Shown here in pieces: positions 34,861-45,685 of a DNA stretch of 64,000 nt. The translations under genes were made by a program, and so were the position numbers. The notes beneath the pieces are model-generated. The model ran no database searches, was not told where the DNA came from, and was given only the letters and a program-made list of their open reading frames with translations. Within the stretch, counting starts at the first letter, position 1. Each line of letters opens with the position of its first letter. This stretch comes from Tenacibaculum tangerinum (GTDB taxonomy: Bacteria > Bacteroidota > Bacteroidia > Flavobacteriales > Flavobacteriaceae), in assembly GCF_029853675.1 (NCBI RefSeq), contig NZ_CP122539.1, positions 2,375,001 to 2,439,000 on the forward strand, read 5' to 3'.

Positions 34861-37612
34861 TACGGTAAGTTGGCTACTTCTACAAAATTGATCGCTGGGT
34901 TGTATAATTCTAGTATTATTGCTTTGATTTCGGTCATAAAATCCTCCAGCTTTTCTTGAGTAATTGCGTTGTCTGGCGTTCGATAATTGGAAGAAAAATT
35001 CATTTGCAAAAAGCCACTTTTAAGGTTTTTAAATGAAATAATTCCCGCCTCCAAAGGTTTTTCAAAATGAAACTGCGTATGTTGGGTATACAAAAAGGCG
35101 TATAACATCACCTGTATTGCCTTGTGGTATTTTAACTCACGTATTGCCTCAAAATCGAGTACTTTTAAATGGGTGCTTTCTACTTTTCCTGTTTTATAGT
35201 CGATAATTCTGGTCACCCCATTGAGTTCATCGATTCGGTCGACAATTCCTTTTATTTTTACAGGAAAATCAATTCCTTCCACTCTAATTTCTGAAGACAA
35301 CTCTTGCTCTGTGGCAATGATTTTTAGTTGGTTGTTTTCATCTTTTAATAAGTGTTTCTCCTTACTTAAAAAATTTTCTACAAAACGATTGGCAACTTCA
35401 AAAATCAGTCGGTTTTTCCCTGTAGTAATATCTCCATTTTTAAAGTGTTTCGAAAAATAATACGTCACCAACTCGGTTGTTTTTTGCTGCATCTTTTCAA
35501 TGTCTTTTACCTGCAAAAATTTTCCCTCAAAGGGTTTGTATAGCTCTTCTAAGGTATCGTGTACCACCGTTCCCATGGTATTTGCTGCAACGGTTTCTTC
35601 TACGTCTTCTAACTCATTAATTTTTAAAATTTTCTGCTTGTAAAACACCATCGGATTGTATAAGTAGCTGGTAATCGCTGATGGAGAAATTCCTTTTTCA
35701 GCCAACTCTTGTAAGCGTATTAATACGTTTTGGTCTTTTTGAATTTCTTTTAATAAAATGGGCATGCTTACTACTTTCGGACTCACTACTGTTTCGGTAA
35801 TATCGTTTCGCATCATTTCTAACTGTGTTACAAAACGACTTTTTTCTCCACTTCCAAACACGTCATGTTCGGTATTGTACAAAATGTAAATATTCTTTGC
35901 TCGTTGTAATAATCGAAAAAAGTGATACGAAAATAGCGCATCTTTTTCTCTGTATGTTGGGAGTCCGAAGGCTGTTTTTACATCAAACGGAATAAAGGTG
36001 TTTTGTTGATGATTGCCTGGCAAAATACCTTCATTTACCGAAGTAATAATGACGTTTTCAAAATCTAATACCCGCGTTTCTAACACTCCCATTAATTGTA
36101 ATCCTTGCAACGGTTCTCCTTGAAAAGACAAACTTTCCGACTGTATTAATTGCCTAAAAAACTGATGTAAGGTTTTTAAATCTTGTACATATCCGAATTC
36201 ATGGTGTAGGTTTTGCAGTTGAGTGAAGGCTGTATAAAAACGGAATAGGTATTCTTTTTCTAAGGCATTTGCATGCTCTTTAAGCAAGTTTATCAACTCA
36301 ATAATTCTGTTTACAAACTCATGAATTGATACAAACGGATTGAAAATAGGGCTTATTTTTTCTTTAATCTCTTTATCGAGTGCCGTGAGGTAAACATCAA
36401 TTTTTTTCTGACTGATAAAGGTATTGTTTTCTTTGGCAATGGCTTCTGAAAGTGTGTCTGCAAGATTCGTATGCTCCTCTACTTGTAATACTCGGTATAT
36501 CGAAGCGTCTTTTACTAGCCGAACGACGTCTTTATGGTAAAAAAAGTTGTCTTCTTTTTTTCTAGCTTTTCTTGATTGATGAATAACTGAAAAATAGCAG
36601 CGATTAAACTTGTGGTGGGAACATCTCTTAACGGATATCCCATGGTAATATTAATAGCGTCTACACTTTTAGGTAACGAGTTTAGGGTAACAGGCAACAG
36701 GGTTTCATCTGCCAAAACCAAGGCTGTATTTTGATAATTAGGTAGTTTTTCTAAAATTTCTCCTGCATATTTTAGCTGTGTTATGTTTTTAGAAGCGCCT
36801 ATGACTTCGATATGTTTTTTTTCTGAAAAGTACTCTTTAATTGTTTGAATTGGCTGCTGTTGGTAGTATTTCCATCGGGTTGTATACTTTCTTAAAAAGC
36901 TTCCTGCTTGGTGTTTACTTTCATAAAATGTTCGGTCAATATCCCAATAGGCTGCTGCATTTCCGTTTAATAAAAATGTTTCAAACAGTAATTCTTCTGC
37001 AGCATTTAAGGCATTAAAGCCTATAAAAAAATAGTTTTTTTGCTGATTTTTAGTAATATAATCTGCTACTTTTTTGGTTGCCTCTCGGTATAAAACTCCT
37101 TGATATCCGATATTATTTTCGACTAAAAACTGATAAAAGGCATCGTAGTAATTGTTCAATTTTTCCATAAAAGAAAAATGATCTTTCATCAGTTCTGTTT
37201 CTTTGAATTCTCCTTTTACCGACCATTTACGCAACCGGTGGATGTCTCGTAAATACACAAAAATATCTTTTGTGTTAATTAAATGCTGGTCTATTTCATT
37301 AAAATCTTGCAACAGGGTAAATGCCCATGACGAAAACACATCGAATGTATCTGGATTTTCTTCTTGCTCTTTGTAAATAGTATAAAAATGGAAAAGGAGT
37401 TGCACCGCATCGATCTTTTTCATTTCAGCGATTCCTTCAACAAAATCACCAATATTGACAATCTCTGGTAAAAATCCTGACGAAATTTTATGCTTAAAGG
37501 TTTCTTTTACAAAAACGCCTGCTCTCTGAGAGGGCAATACAAACACCACATTTTCAAATGACTTGGTATGTTGTAAAATAGTATCTAACGTTTCTGAAAT
37601 AAAAGATTGCAT
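34857..37612 (-). pseudogene. AddB-like PD-(D/E)XK nuclease/helicase-family protein, frameshifted
   Basis: One gene of about 918 residues split by a single-base frameshift. Part 1 (37612 to 36515) has the N-terminal inactivated helicase-like region (VFVLPSQRAGVFVKETF, MGYPLRDVPTT). Part 2 (from about 36560 to 34857 in the other frame) has the helicase remainder (VLDFENVIITSVNEGILPG) and the C-terminal nuclease: KGIVDRIDELNGVTRIIDYKTGK and AIQVMLYAFLY. The break lies in a T7 run at 36555-36561 (A7 on the coding strand); with eight A the frame runs on as KEDNFFYHKDVVRLV. The family repairs double-strand breaks together with a UvrD-like AddA helicase, which is not adjacent here. Confidence 0.85.
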
Positions 37613-37733
37613 GTTGTAAGTAATAGGTTTTAGGTACTAGGTAAAAGGGTGTTTGCTTTTTATCTTTTGTTCTTTAACCTAACCCGAAAGTACGATTTTT
37701 ATCCTATTTTTGATACTACAAACAGTATAATTC

Positions 37734-38518
37734 ATGAACACTACCAATACTTTAAAAGTAGCTTTGATACAATCGGATTTGGTTTGGGAGAATCCGACAG
37801 CAAACAGAAAACAATTTGAAGAAAAAATCAATGCTTTATCAGAGGATATTGATGTAGTTGTATTGCCCGAAATGTTTACTACGGGTTTCACCATGAATGC
37901 TGCTGCCGTTGCTGAAACCATGGAAGGTGAAACGGTACAATGGCTTCAAAACCTAGCGCAAAAAAAGGGACTGCGATTACTGGAAGTATTATCATTCGTG
38001 AAAACAATCACTTTTACAATCGTTTGTTGTTTGTGCATCCTTCAGGAAAAATTAATTCGTATGATAAAAAGCATACGTTTACCCTAGCAGGCGAGCATGA
38101 GGTGTTTTCTTCGGGAACTGATAGAATTATGGTTGATTATAAAGGCTGGAAAATTTGTCCGCTTATTTGTTATGATTTGCGTTTTCCTGTATGGGCTAGA
38201 AATACCGAAAATTACGATGTGTTACTCTACGTAGCGAGTTGGCCAAAACCTCGTATTGAAGCTTGGGACAGCTTATTAAAAGCTCGTGCTATTGAAAATA
38301 TGAGTTATGCAATAGGCGTAAATAGAGTGGGGTTTGATGCCAACAACTATGAATATACGGGTAATACCGTTTGTTACGACACTTTAGGAAATTGTTTGGC
38401 TAAAAGTGATAGTGGTAATACAGCGACACTTATTGTTACCTTAGATAAAGAACAACAGCAGTCTTTACGCACTAAGTTTTCCTTTTTAGCAGATAGAGAT
38501 CGTTTTGAGTTCGTGTAG
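37734..38518 (+). pseudogene. nitrilase-superfamily omega-amidase-like protein, frameshifted
   Basis: Two overlapping frames make one gene of about 261 residues. Part 1 (from 37734) carries the catalytic Glu in LPEMFTTGF; part 2 (to 38518) carries the catalytic Lys in YDKKHTFT and the nucleophile Cys in ICYDLRFPVWAR. The frame breaks in the A7 run at 37960-37966. With one more A the sequence continues as NLAQKKGTAITGSIII, matching YafV/omega-amidases. Such enzymes hydrolyse alpha-ketoglutaramate and related amides. Confidence 0.88.
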
Positions 38519-38541
38519 AATTGAATAGGTGAAGTGATCAT

Positions 38542-38581
38542 AAAAAAAGCATTAAGAGACTAATTTCTTAATGCTTTTTTT
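38542..38581. terminator. bidirectional terminator between nitrilase-like locus and gapN
   Basis: AAAAAAAGCATTAAGA (38542-38557) pairs with TCTTAATGCTTTTTTT (38566-38581), a 16-base inverted repeat with A/T tails usable from both strands. A second small hairpin (ACCAACC/GGTTGGT, 38590-38608) lies right after gapN. Confidence 0.85.
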
Positions 38582-38607
38582 AATCTTCTAACCAACCTTC
38601 GGTTGGT

Positions 38608-40188
38608 CTATAAAATATAGTCGGTATTGATAAAATTACTTTTTTTACTATCTAACAATTCTTGTAAAATTTCGTTGTTATAGCTGTTGTCTTTTGCGGC
38701 TACAAAAGTTCGTATTGAGAATGAGCGTAGCGCATCGTGTATACTTAACGTTCCTACTGCAGAGTCTTTTCTACCTGTGAACGGAAACACATCTGGTCCT
38801 CGTTGGCACAAGCTGTTTAGATTAACTCTACACACCAAATTTACTAATACATCGATAAGTGGTGCTACCGTATGAATGTCTTTTCCAAAGAGGCTCACTT
38901 GTTGCCCGTAATCAGAAGCCGCCATATCGTCTAACGGTTCTTGTATGTCTTTAAACGTCATAATAGGTACTACTGGACCAAATTGCTCTTCATGGTACAC
39001 ACGCATATTTTTATTTACTGGAAAAAGTACTGCCGGAAAAATATAGTTTTCGGTTCTTTCTCCTCCTTTTTCATTAATAATGTTTGCCCCTTTAGCTTGT
39101 GCATCATCAATCAGTCCTTGTATATACGCTGGTTTGTCAGGTTCTGGTAAGGGTGTTAAAAAGGCATTTTCATCCCATGGGTTTCCAAAAGGCAGGGCAT
39201 CTACTTTAGCACTAAACTTTTTGTTGAATTCTTCTGCTATCGATTCGTGCACATACATAATTTTTAAGGCAGTACATCGCTGTCCGTTGAATGATAGCGA
39301 CCCTAAAACGCATTCTGAAACCGCTAAATCTATGTTCGCATCTGGTAAAATAATAGCCGGATTTTTGGCTTCCAATCCTAATATTAATCGGAGTTTATTT
39401 TTACTTGGATGTAAATCTTGCAACGCTATCGCCGATTTACTGTTTCCTATTAAAGAAAGTACGGTTACCAATCCTGATTTCATGATCGGTGCTGCTACAG
39501 CTCTTCCTCTTCCGTATAAAATATTGATAACTCCCTTCGGAAAGGCTGCATGAAAGGCTTTTAATAATGGAGACAGTAGCAGAACACCAAACTTTGCAGG
39601 TTTAAACACTACGGTATTTCCCATAATTAACGCTGGAATTAACAGGGCAAACGTTTCGTTTAACGGATAGTTATAAGGACCTAAACATAGTACAACGCCT
39701 AAAGGGCTGCGTTTAATCATGGCATTGATGCCTTGTACTTTGGTAAAGCGTGCTCCTTCATGGTTAAGCACTTTATATTCTTCTATTGTATCATAAATAT
39801 ATTCTACCGTTCTGTCAAACTCTTTTTCACTGTCGGCTTTATTTTTTCCAATTTCCCACATTAAGAGTTTTACCACTTCGCTTCTGGTTTCCTTCATTTG
39901 CTGTACAAAGTTTTCCATACATTTAATACGGTCTTGCACTTTCATGGTTGGCCACACTCCCTGTCCATTGTTAAAAGCATTGTGAGAAGAGTTAATCGCT
40001 TCTAGGGCTTCTTTTTCTCCCATGCTTGGAATAGATCCTAAGACGGTAGGCGCATACTCTGGCGTGCTTGAAATGGTTGAAATAACTTCTGTAGTCGCTC
40101 CTTTCCATGTTTTTAATATTCCATCAATTAAATATTCTCTTTGATGTATTGGCTCACCTAATTGTGCGCTTTTTGGAATCTCACTCAT
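38608..40188 (-). CDS. gapN: NADP-dependent glyceraldehyde-3-phosphate dehydrogenase (non-phosphorylating)
   Basis: 526 residues, aldehyde dehydrogenase superfamily; oxidises glyceraldehyde 3-phosphate to 3-phosphoglycerate with NADP+, giving NADPH without ATP. Visible: cofactor region [23 protein letters not shown] (split: GPYNYPLN, about 166-173), Glu in [13 protein letters not shown] (about 268-280), and catalytic Cys in [10 protein letters not shown] (about 304). C-terminal [22 protein letters not shown] fits GapN rather than generic ALDHs. No operon partner is evident. Confidence 0.88.
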   Translation of the reverse strand: MSEIPKSAQLGEPIHQREYLIDGILKTWKGATTEVISTISSTPEYAPTVLGSIPSMGEKEALEAINSSHNAFNNGQGVWPTMKVQDRIKCMENFVQQMKETRSEVVKLLMWEIGKNKADSEKEFDRTVEYIYDTIEEYKVLNHEGARFTKVQGINAMIKRSPLGVVLCLGPYNYPLNETFALLIPALIMGNTVVFKPAKFGVLLLSPLLKAFHAAFPKGVINILYGRGRAVAAPIMKSGLVTVLSLIGNSKSAIALQDLHPSKNKLRLILGLEAKNPAIILPDANIDLAVSECVLGSLSFNGQRCTALKIMYVHESIAEEFNKKFSAKVDALPFGNPWDENAFLTPLPEPDKPAYIQGLIDDAQAKGANIINEKGGERTENYIFPAVLFPVNKNMRVYHEEQFGPVVPIMTFKDIQEPLDDMAASDYGQQVSLFGKDIHTVAPLIDVLVNLVCRVNLNSLCQRGPDVFPFTGRKDSAVGTLSIHDALRSFSIRTFVAAKDNSYNNEILQELLDSKKSNFINTDYIL

Positions 40189-40229
40189 AAGTATTTGTAT
40201 TTTGTTTACTGTTTTATGTATATCATTTA

Positions 40230-40256
40230 CGTCGCTTCAACTTCGCTCAGTACTCG
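40230..40256. repeat. half-element of the polA-type palindromic repeat
   Basis: GTCGCTTCAACTTCGCTCAG followed by TACTCG, similar to the ACTTCGACTACGCTCAGTGACC repeat and to the polA left arm. Lies in the short gap between gapN and the acyl-ACP desaturase gene. Confidence 0.5.
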
Positions 40257-40279
40257 TTTAATGACGCTCCCTGAAACCT

Positions 40280-41260
40280 TTACGCAGGAATCATCCATTT
40301 AAAATTGAACTTGGTATCGGGTATTACCATTCGTTCGGTAATTCGGTACATTCTTTCTGGTAATTTCAGTAAGAAATCACGTGCTTTTTCGGCTTCTGGT
40401 GTTAAATTGGTAATCTTATCAATTTCCCAAGTTTCATTTAATTTTTTCAAAATATCTACATAGTCAAAGCCTGTATATACCCCTATTCTTTGAGCTACCG
40501 TTGAGAAGTCGTTAAACAAGCTTCCTTTAGTACCGAATGATTCTCTTAAATGCATGGCAGGCATAATTATTTTGTGTTTCATCATGTATTGAAATGCCAA
40601 CATCATTTCACTAGGATCTATTTTAAAAATTTCTTTTACAAACTCGGTATATGCTAAGTGATGACGCATTTCGTCTCCTGCAATAATACGAGACATTTTT
40701 GCCAAAGCTTTATGTCCTTTTTTCTTCGCTATTTTTGCCACATTCAAATGCGAAATATAGGTTGCTAGCTCTTGAAAACTGGTATATACAAAGTTTTTAT
40801 AGGGGTCGGTAGCCGTACCAATATCAAATCCGTCAGCAATTAAATGTTGGGTAGATATTTCTACCTCACGCATGTTTACTCTTCCTGAAAGATATAAGTA
40901 TTTATTTAATACATCTCCGTGACGATTTTCTTCAGCAGTCCAAGCGCGAATCCATTTTGCCCAGCCATTGTCTGGTTTCTGCTTTATTCCCTCCAAATCT
41001 AATAACCAAGATTCGTAAGTTGGCAGTGCTTCTTCTGTAATGGTATCTCCTACTAGAACCACCCAAAAATCATCATCGAGTTCTTTAGAAAGTTCTTGAA
41101 TTTCTTGTACTTCGTCTATAAAAGAATCTTGTTGGGAGTTGGGTAAAAAGTCGGTTGGTTGCCAAATTTTTTCGATGGGAACTAAGAATTTGTCTACAAA
41201 ACTGTCAATGTTTTTTTCCAGCGTTTGCATTACTTCCTTTCTAATGTTTTGTATTGACAT
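40280..41260 (-). CDS. acyl-ACP desaturase (stearoyl-ACP 9-desaturase-like)
   Basis: 326 residues, soluble ferritin-like diiron enzyme that introduces a double bond into acyl-ACP using ferredoxin electrons and O2. Metal-ligand motifs EENRHGDVL (about 111) and GDEMRHHLAYTEF (about 196). The family uses a [2Fe-2S] ferredoxin such as the one at 53478-53810 as donor (inference). Located upstream of plsC in transcription direction, so it may share a lipid-synthesis operon. Confidence 0.9.
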   Translation of the reverse strand: MSIQNIRKEVMQTLEKNIDSFVDKFLVPIEKIWQPTDFLPNSQQDSFIDEVQEIQELSKELDDDFWVVLVGDTITEEALPTYESWLLDLEGIKQKPDNGWAKWIRAWTAEENRHGDVLNKYLYLSGRVNMREVEISTQHLIADGFDIGTATDPYKNFVYTSFQELATYISHLNVAKIAKKKGHKALAKMSRIIAGDEMRHHLAYTEFVKEIFKIDPSEMMLAFQYMMKHKIIMPAMHLRESFGTKGSLFNDFSTVAQRIGVYTGFDYVDILKKLNETWEIDKITNLTPEAEKARDFLLKLPERMYRITERMVIPDTKFNFKWMIPA

Positions 41261-41302
41261 AATTTAAGGGTTTCTAATTTATTGTTGTTTGTTTGTTTTT
41301 GT

Positions 41303-42031
41303 TTAATATATGGCAGATTTTACAGCTGCTTCTGTTTTAGCGACTAGCTCATCAAATGGTAAACTATTAACTTTTATTGGCTGATGAGTCGTAATTTTTA
41401 TCGGACTTCCAAGTCCTAACGGGAATTTTCCGTATTTGAATACTTTCCAAGAGTTGTTAATTGACAAAGGTACTACATATCCTTCAGGATTGTACTTCGC
41501 AATCATTTTAAGTCCGTTTACAGAAAATGATTTCGGTTTTCCTGTTCTGCTTCTTGTTCCTTCTGGAAAAATAGCTGCTGACCATTTATTTTTGTTGATT
41601 CTCTTGGCAAACTTTGCTAGTTCAGACAGGGCTTGTTTCGCATCTTTTCTATCAATTAAAGCTGCGCCGCCGTGTTTCAAATTGAATGATATGCTTGGAA
41701 TTCCTTTTCCTAATTCTTTTTTAGATACAAACTTGGGGTTGTGTTTTCTAAAATACCAAATAATGGGTGGTATATCGAAGGTACTTTGATGGTTTGCTAC
41801 GAAAATTAGTGTTGTGTTTTCTGGTAAGTGATGTTTATTTTCAACTTGAACTCGAATTCCTAAAATTAATAATGATTTTATAAGAAACCAATTCATGATA
41901 TTGACTACTTTTTGATGCCCTTTTTGACCAAAAAGGTGTAATCCTAACCATTGTAGTGGATGAAAAATTAATAATAAAGAAAAAAACACCAATGCAAAGA
42001 TTGATGAAAGTATATAACTTAAAGCCTTCAT
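41303..42031 (-). CDS. plsC: 1-acyl-sn-glycerol-3-phosphate acyltransferase
   Basis: 242 residues, membrane-associated. N-terminal hydrophobic helices (about 5-25 and 40-55), the HX4D motif NHQSTFD (about 83-89) and FPEGTRSRTG (about 156-165). Acylates lysophosphatidate to phosphatidate. Separated from the acyl-ACP desaturase gene by 42 bases on the same strand. Confidence 0.9.
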   Translation of the reverse strand: MKALSYILSSIFALVFFSLLLIFHPLQWLGLHLFGQKGHQKVVNIMNWFLIKSLLILGIRVQVENKHHLPENTTLIFVANHQSTFDIPPIIWYFRKHNPKFVSKKELGKGIPSISFNLKHGGAALIDRKDAKQALSELAKFAKRINKNKWSAAIFPEGTRSRTGKPKSFSVNGLKMIAKYNPEGYVVPLSINNSWKVFKYGKFPLGLGSPIKITTHQPIKVNSLPFDELVAKTEAAVKSAIY

Positions 42032-42126
42032 TCTATTTAGTTGTTTTGTTTTTTGCTCAGTATTTTAAATACGTCGAAATCGGTGTACGTAATACGGATT
42101 TCGGTATAAATTTTTTAACTGGATAA

Positions 42127-42152
42127 AAATAGAAAATCCCGCAGAAGCGGGA
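42127..42152 (-). terminator. intrinsic terminator after the membrane protein gene
   Basis: TCCCGC and GCGGGA arms around a 4-base loop; on the minus strand it is followed by TTTTCTATTTTT, just downstream of the stop at 42166. Confidence 0.75.
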
Positions 42153-42165
42153 CTATTATTTTATT

Positions 42166-42588
42166 TTAAAACCAAGTACTCCAAGGAATTCTTGTCAGAA
42201 TTAGTACTAATGCTAGTCCGTAAAAAATGGCAAATGTTTTAAACTTCGCTTCACTTTTTACTTGTTTTTTATGTTTTGACCATCCTATGGTTATTAATAC
42301 AATCGCAATAATCATGGTTAATGGATGCTCTAAGGCTAACAAACGAGTCATTGGCTCGCTCATAACTTCACTCCCATTTGTTTTTAAGGATTTGTACCAA
42401 GGTGACATAAAATACCATCCTAAACCGATTAATAACTGAATATGAGCCGTAATTAAGGTAAACAACCCTAAGCGGAATTCTTTGTGTGTAAATTCTTTTT
42501 TCTGAGTTAATCCTATTATTGCATTTACTACAGTATAAATTAATACAGCCAATACGATATATGCCCAATAAGAGTGCAACGTTTTCAT
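42166..42588 (-). CDS. small integral membrane protein, unknown function
   Basis: About 140 residues from ATG 42588 (MKTLHSYWAYIVL; the frame is open to 42603). Four predicted helices (about 5-25, 35-57, 78-100, 110-132). Contains conserved-looking His (LHSYWAY, ITAHIQ, EHPLT), which resembles cytochrome b-type membrane subunits. Homologues in Flavobacteriaceae are usually labelled hypothetical or cytochrome b. Function not assigned. Confidence 0.6.
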   Translation of the reverse strand: MKTLHSYWAYIVLAVLIYTVVNAIIGLTQKKEFTHKEFRLGLFTLITAHIQLLIGLGWYFMSPWYKSLKTNGSEVMSEPMTRLLALEHPLTMIIAIVLITIGWSKHKKQVKSEAKFKTFAIFYGLALVLILTRIPWSTWF

Positions 42589-42642
42589 CATGATTTTATA
42601 CATTTTTTAATTCGTGTAAAAATACTGAATTTTCTGTATAAA

Positions 42643-42668
42643 AAAACCACCTCGTTTGAGGTGGTTTT
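42643..42668 (-). terminator. intrinsic terminator of the TonB-dependent receptor gene
   Basis: Perfect inverted repeat AAAACCACCTC/GAGGTGGTTTT around GTTT, followed on the minus strand by a T-run, 23 bases beyond the receptor stop. Confidence 0.85.
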
Positions 42669-42690
42669 GAGTTTATTTATAACTGTGATA

Positions 42691-45468
42691 CTAGAAATTA
42701 TATCTTAAAGAGAAATTCCAAGTTCTTCCGAAACCAAAGAAAACTTTATTATCAGTATTAATTCCTCTATGAGTATCATCTCCAGGCTCAACAGCATAGT
42801 TAGTTGCTGATTCTGCAATATACTCTTCATTCCAAAGGTTGTTAACATTTAATCTGAAATTTAAAGTTTGTCCTTTTTCTTTATCAAGATTTAATTTATA
42901 AGAGAAACCTAAATCTGTTAAACTATATCCTGGTAATCTAATTGCTGGATTTAATTCTGTTACATCAGAATCATCTAAATCATCTTCAATTACCAATGCA
43001 GAATATAGTCTATCAACAAATCTTTGATTTAGATCAAACTTTACATTTTTCCAAGGCTTAATTTCAAAACCTAATCTAGCTGTAGTTTGAGGTGAATCAC
43101 CAACTCTAACATTATTTACATCCAAGTCGATAGGATTACCTATTTGATTTTGATCTTGATCAAAAGCAGTACCTGTAATATTATCTTGATAAGTCCAATC
43201 TCCATAAGAGAACATACCTAATAACCTCACGTCTTCAGTAACATCATAAGTAAAATCTAATTCAGCACCCATGTGTAATTGAGTAATTCCATTTAATTGC
43301 GCGGTACCTTCTTCTGAATCAGTTTCATAACCAATTCTTACAAAACGATCTCTCCACTCTGTTCTATATAAGTTAACATTAGCACTGAAACGACTCGTTC
43401 TATATCCGTAACCTAATTCTACACCTACAACTTTTTCGTTTACAACATCTTCGTTAACATCATTTACAAAGTTTAAGAATACAGCATCGAAGAAAGGTTG
43501 TTTAGAATAATAACCACCGTTAGCAAAAACATTATGATTTTCGTCAATATTCCAGTTGATTCCTCCTTTAATATTTCCTCCTAATATATTCTGCCAATCA
43601 GTCTCTTGTTCTGGATCTGAATCTAAATAATTAAAGTAATCAATTCTCTTAAACCCTTGGTTTGATAAAGCTCCTTGAATAAATGCAGAAATAGCATCAT
43701 TCTTATATTCTAATTGGGTAAAAGCTCCTAACCAACGAACCTTACCATCATTGTGATAGTTTATTTTTTCTTCATCATCAGTACTCTTAAACACATTCCA
43801 TAAGCTTGATAGATCAGAAGAGTACTCTGTAGTTAATACGTTAAATGGTTGGTTTACATTATCATTATCACGATAACCATCTGCACCTAATAAATTATCA
43901 ATTCTTCTGTAGTGTATCCCAGTATAAGAACGTAAGTCAATACCAAAATCTAATGTTAAATTTTCATTTAACTCTGTATTAAAATTAGATAATAAACCGT
44001 ACCAATTATGAGAGTTAACAGATGCTCTTCTGATAAATCCATTTCTTCTTTCTACACCGTCTAATCTATCAGCAGGATCTTGCCATGGTCTTGGTGGTCC
44101 GCTATATAGTCCATCATCATTAACTATAAATGTTCCAGTCTGAAAATCAGGTACGTTTGTGTATGAATAACCACTACTAAAGTTTCCTCCTTGTCCAGAG
44201 TTAGCTGCTACGATTTGATCATATTCTACTAAACCATTAGCAGGGTCTCTAAATCTACTTGAACTAGCAAAATTTCCTCCTAAACGCCCTATATCACCTG
44301 TTCCACCACCACGTCCGAAAGAGACATAAGCAGAAGTTGTTAATGTAGAGTTTTCATTAATATCCCAATTCCAATTTAATGAAGTAACAGGCTTATGATA
44401 AAAATTTCTTCTCCAACCAAACTCTTCACCATTAAGAGTTCCATCATTATAATTATACTTTGTTCCATATTTTAAGTAATCACCTAAAGTAGCCATATTG
44501 AAAAAACTACCTGTTCTTTGGTTGTGGACTTGAGGTGCACCTGTTAACATAAATTGTAAATCATGATCTTCATTTATTTCCCAACCTAGACCAACAAAAT
44601 AATTATATGCCTCAAACTCTGTTCCATTAACATAACCATCTCCTGCAGTTCTGCTAAAAAGGAATGTCGCTGCGAAACCATTTTCGTTTTTCCCTGTAGA
44701 ATAGGTTGCTAAAGTTTTTAAATAATTATCGTTACCAAAAGAAACTAAGGCAGATCCACCTTCTTTCTTATCAGTAGATTTTGTAATAATATTAATTGTA
44801 CCACCTACTGAAGAAATGGCTAATTTAGAAGACCCTAAACCTCTTTGTACTTGCATTGCAGTAGTAACGTCTGATAAACCAGCCCAGTTTGACCAATAAA
44901 CCTGACCATTTTCCATGTCATTCACTGGAACTCCATTAATTAACACAGCTGTGTTTCTCTGATCAAAACCACGAATATTGATACGAGCATCTCCAAATCC
45001 ACCTCCAGATTTTGTTGCGTATACAGAAGGCGTATTGTTTAATAACTCAGGAAACTCTTGTGAGCCTAATTTCTCTTGGATTTCGGCAGCTTTAATGGTA
45101 GAGACCGCCACAGGAGTTTGTCTGTCTTTGGCAACATCAATTAAACCTTTTATTACTACTTCTCCTAACACGTTAGAAGGCTCTAATTGAACAGTACCCA
45201 AATCAGAAGCTCCAGAAAAAGAAACTTGTTTGTTCGAGTATCCTACAAAAGATACTACTACAACTCCAGATTCAGTACTGGCGTTTAGCATAAATTTACC
45301 ATCAAAATCAGTCGCCGCACCGTTGCTAGTCCCTTTTACTACCACGTTCGCTCCTGGTAATGGCTCTCCCATTTCGTCAACCACTTTACCCGTAAGTTTT
45401 GTTTGACCTAAAACTGTAGCCGCTGCAAAGAACAAAGCTACTAGTAATACATTTTTAAATGTTTTCAT
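42691..45468 (-). CDS. TonB-dependent outer-membrane receptor
   Basis: 925 residues. Signal peptide (cleavage after VLGQ about 22), then a carboxypeptidase-regulatory-like domain of about 80 residues (TKLTGKVVDEMGEPLPGANV), a plug domain (about 110-230, with NTPSVYATKSGGGFGD and NIRGFDQRNTAVLINGVPV) and a 22-stranded barrel ending in aromatic Phe (FSLRYNF). Imports a TonB-energised ligand. The Asp/Asn-rich extracellular loops cannot identify it. No SusD partner is adjacent, so it is more likely a siderophore/metal-type receptor than a SusC. Confidence 0.93.
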   Translation of the reverse strand: MKTFKNVLLVALFFAAATVLGQTKLTGKVVDEMGEPLPGANVVVKGTSNGAATDFDGKFMLNASTESGVVVVSFVGYSNKQVSFSGASDLGTVQLEPSNVLGEVVIKGLIDVAKDRQTPVAVSTIKAAEIQEKLGSQEFPELLNNTPSVYATKSGGGFGDARINIRGFDQRNTAVLINGVPVNDMENGQVYWSNWAGLSDVTTAMQVQRGLGSSKLAISSVGGTINIITKSTDKKEGGSALVSFGNDNYLKTLATYSTGKNENGFAATFLFSRTAGDGYVNGTEFEAYNYFVGLGWEINEDHDLQFMLTGAPQVHNQRTGSFFNMATLGDYLKYGTKYNYNDGTLNGEEFGWRRNFYHKPVTSLNWNWDINENSTLTTSAYVSFGRGGGTGDIGRLGGNFASSSRFRDPANGLVEYDQIVAANSGQGGNFSSGYSYTNVPDFQTGTFIVNDDGLYSGPPRPWQDPADRLDGVERRNGFIRRASVNSHNWYGLLSNFNTELNENLTLDFGIDLRSYTGIHYRRIDNLLGADGYRDNDNVNQPFNVLTTEYSSDLSSLWNVFKSTDDEEKINYHNDGKVRWLGAFTQLEYKNDAISAFIQGALSNQGFKRIDYFNYLDSDPEQETDWQNILGGNIKGGINWNIDENHNVFANGGYYSKQPFFDAVFLNFVNDVNEDVVNEKVVGVELGYGYRTSRFSANVNLYRTEWRDRFVRIGYETDSEEGTAQLNGITQLHMGAELDFTYDVTEDVRLLGMFSYGDWTYQDNITGTAFDQDQNQIGNPIDLDVNNVRVGDSPQTTARLGFEIKPWKNVKFDLNQRFVDRLYSALVIEDDLDDSDVTELNPAIRLPGYSLTDLGFSYKLNLDKEKGQTLNFRLNVNNLWNEEYIAESATNYAVEPGDDTHRGINTDNKVFFGFGRTWNFSLRYNF

Positions 45469-45685
45469 TTTTTAATCTAATTGTTATTAAATGCAGGTGC
45501 AAATATCCTGCTTTTACCTATGGCTAATATTAAATTAATGTTAAGTTTTAACAAAAAATTAAGACACAACAATTTAATAAAAACATGGTTAACTACTTAA
45601 TGTCAGTAGATTATGTTTCAACATAGTTGTTAACAAAAACTAGCCAAAAGTTAAAGTATTTAAAACAGGTGTCGTTAATGAAAAA

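Noticed and set aside
36546..36562. Programmed -1 frameshifting in the AddB-like gene and nitrilase
   Set aside because: The slippery heptamer arises automatically when one A is lost from an A8 run, and no stimulatory hairpin was clear; kept only as a possibility in the findings.
42691..45468. SusC-type polysaccharide receptor
   Set aside because: No SusD gene is adjacent; called a general TonB-dependent receptor.
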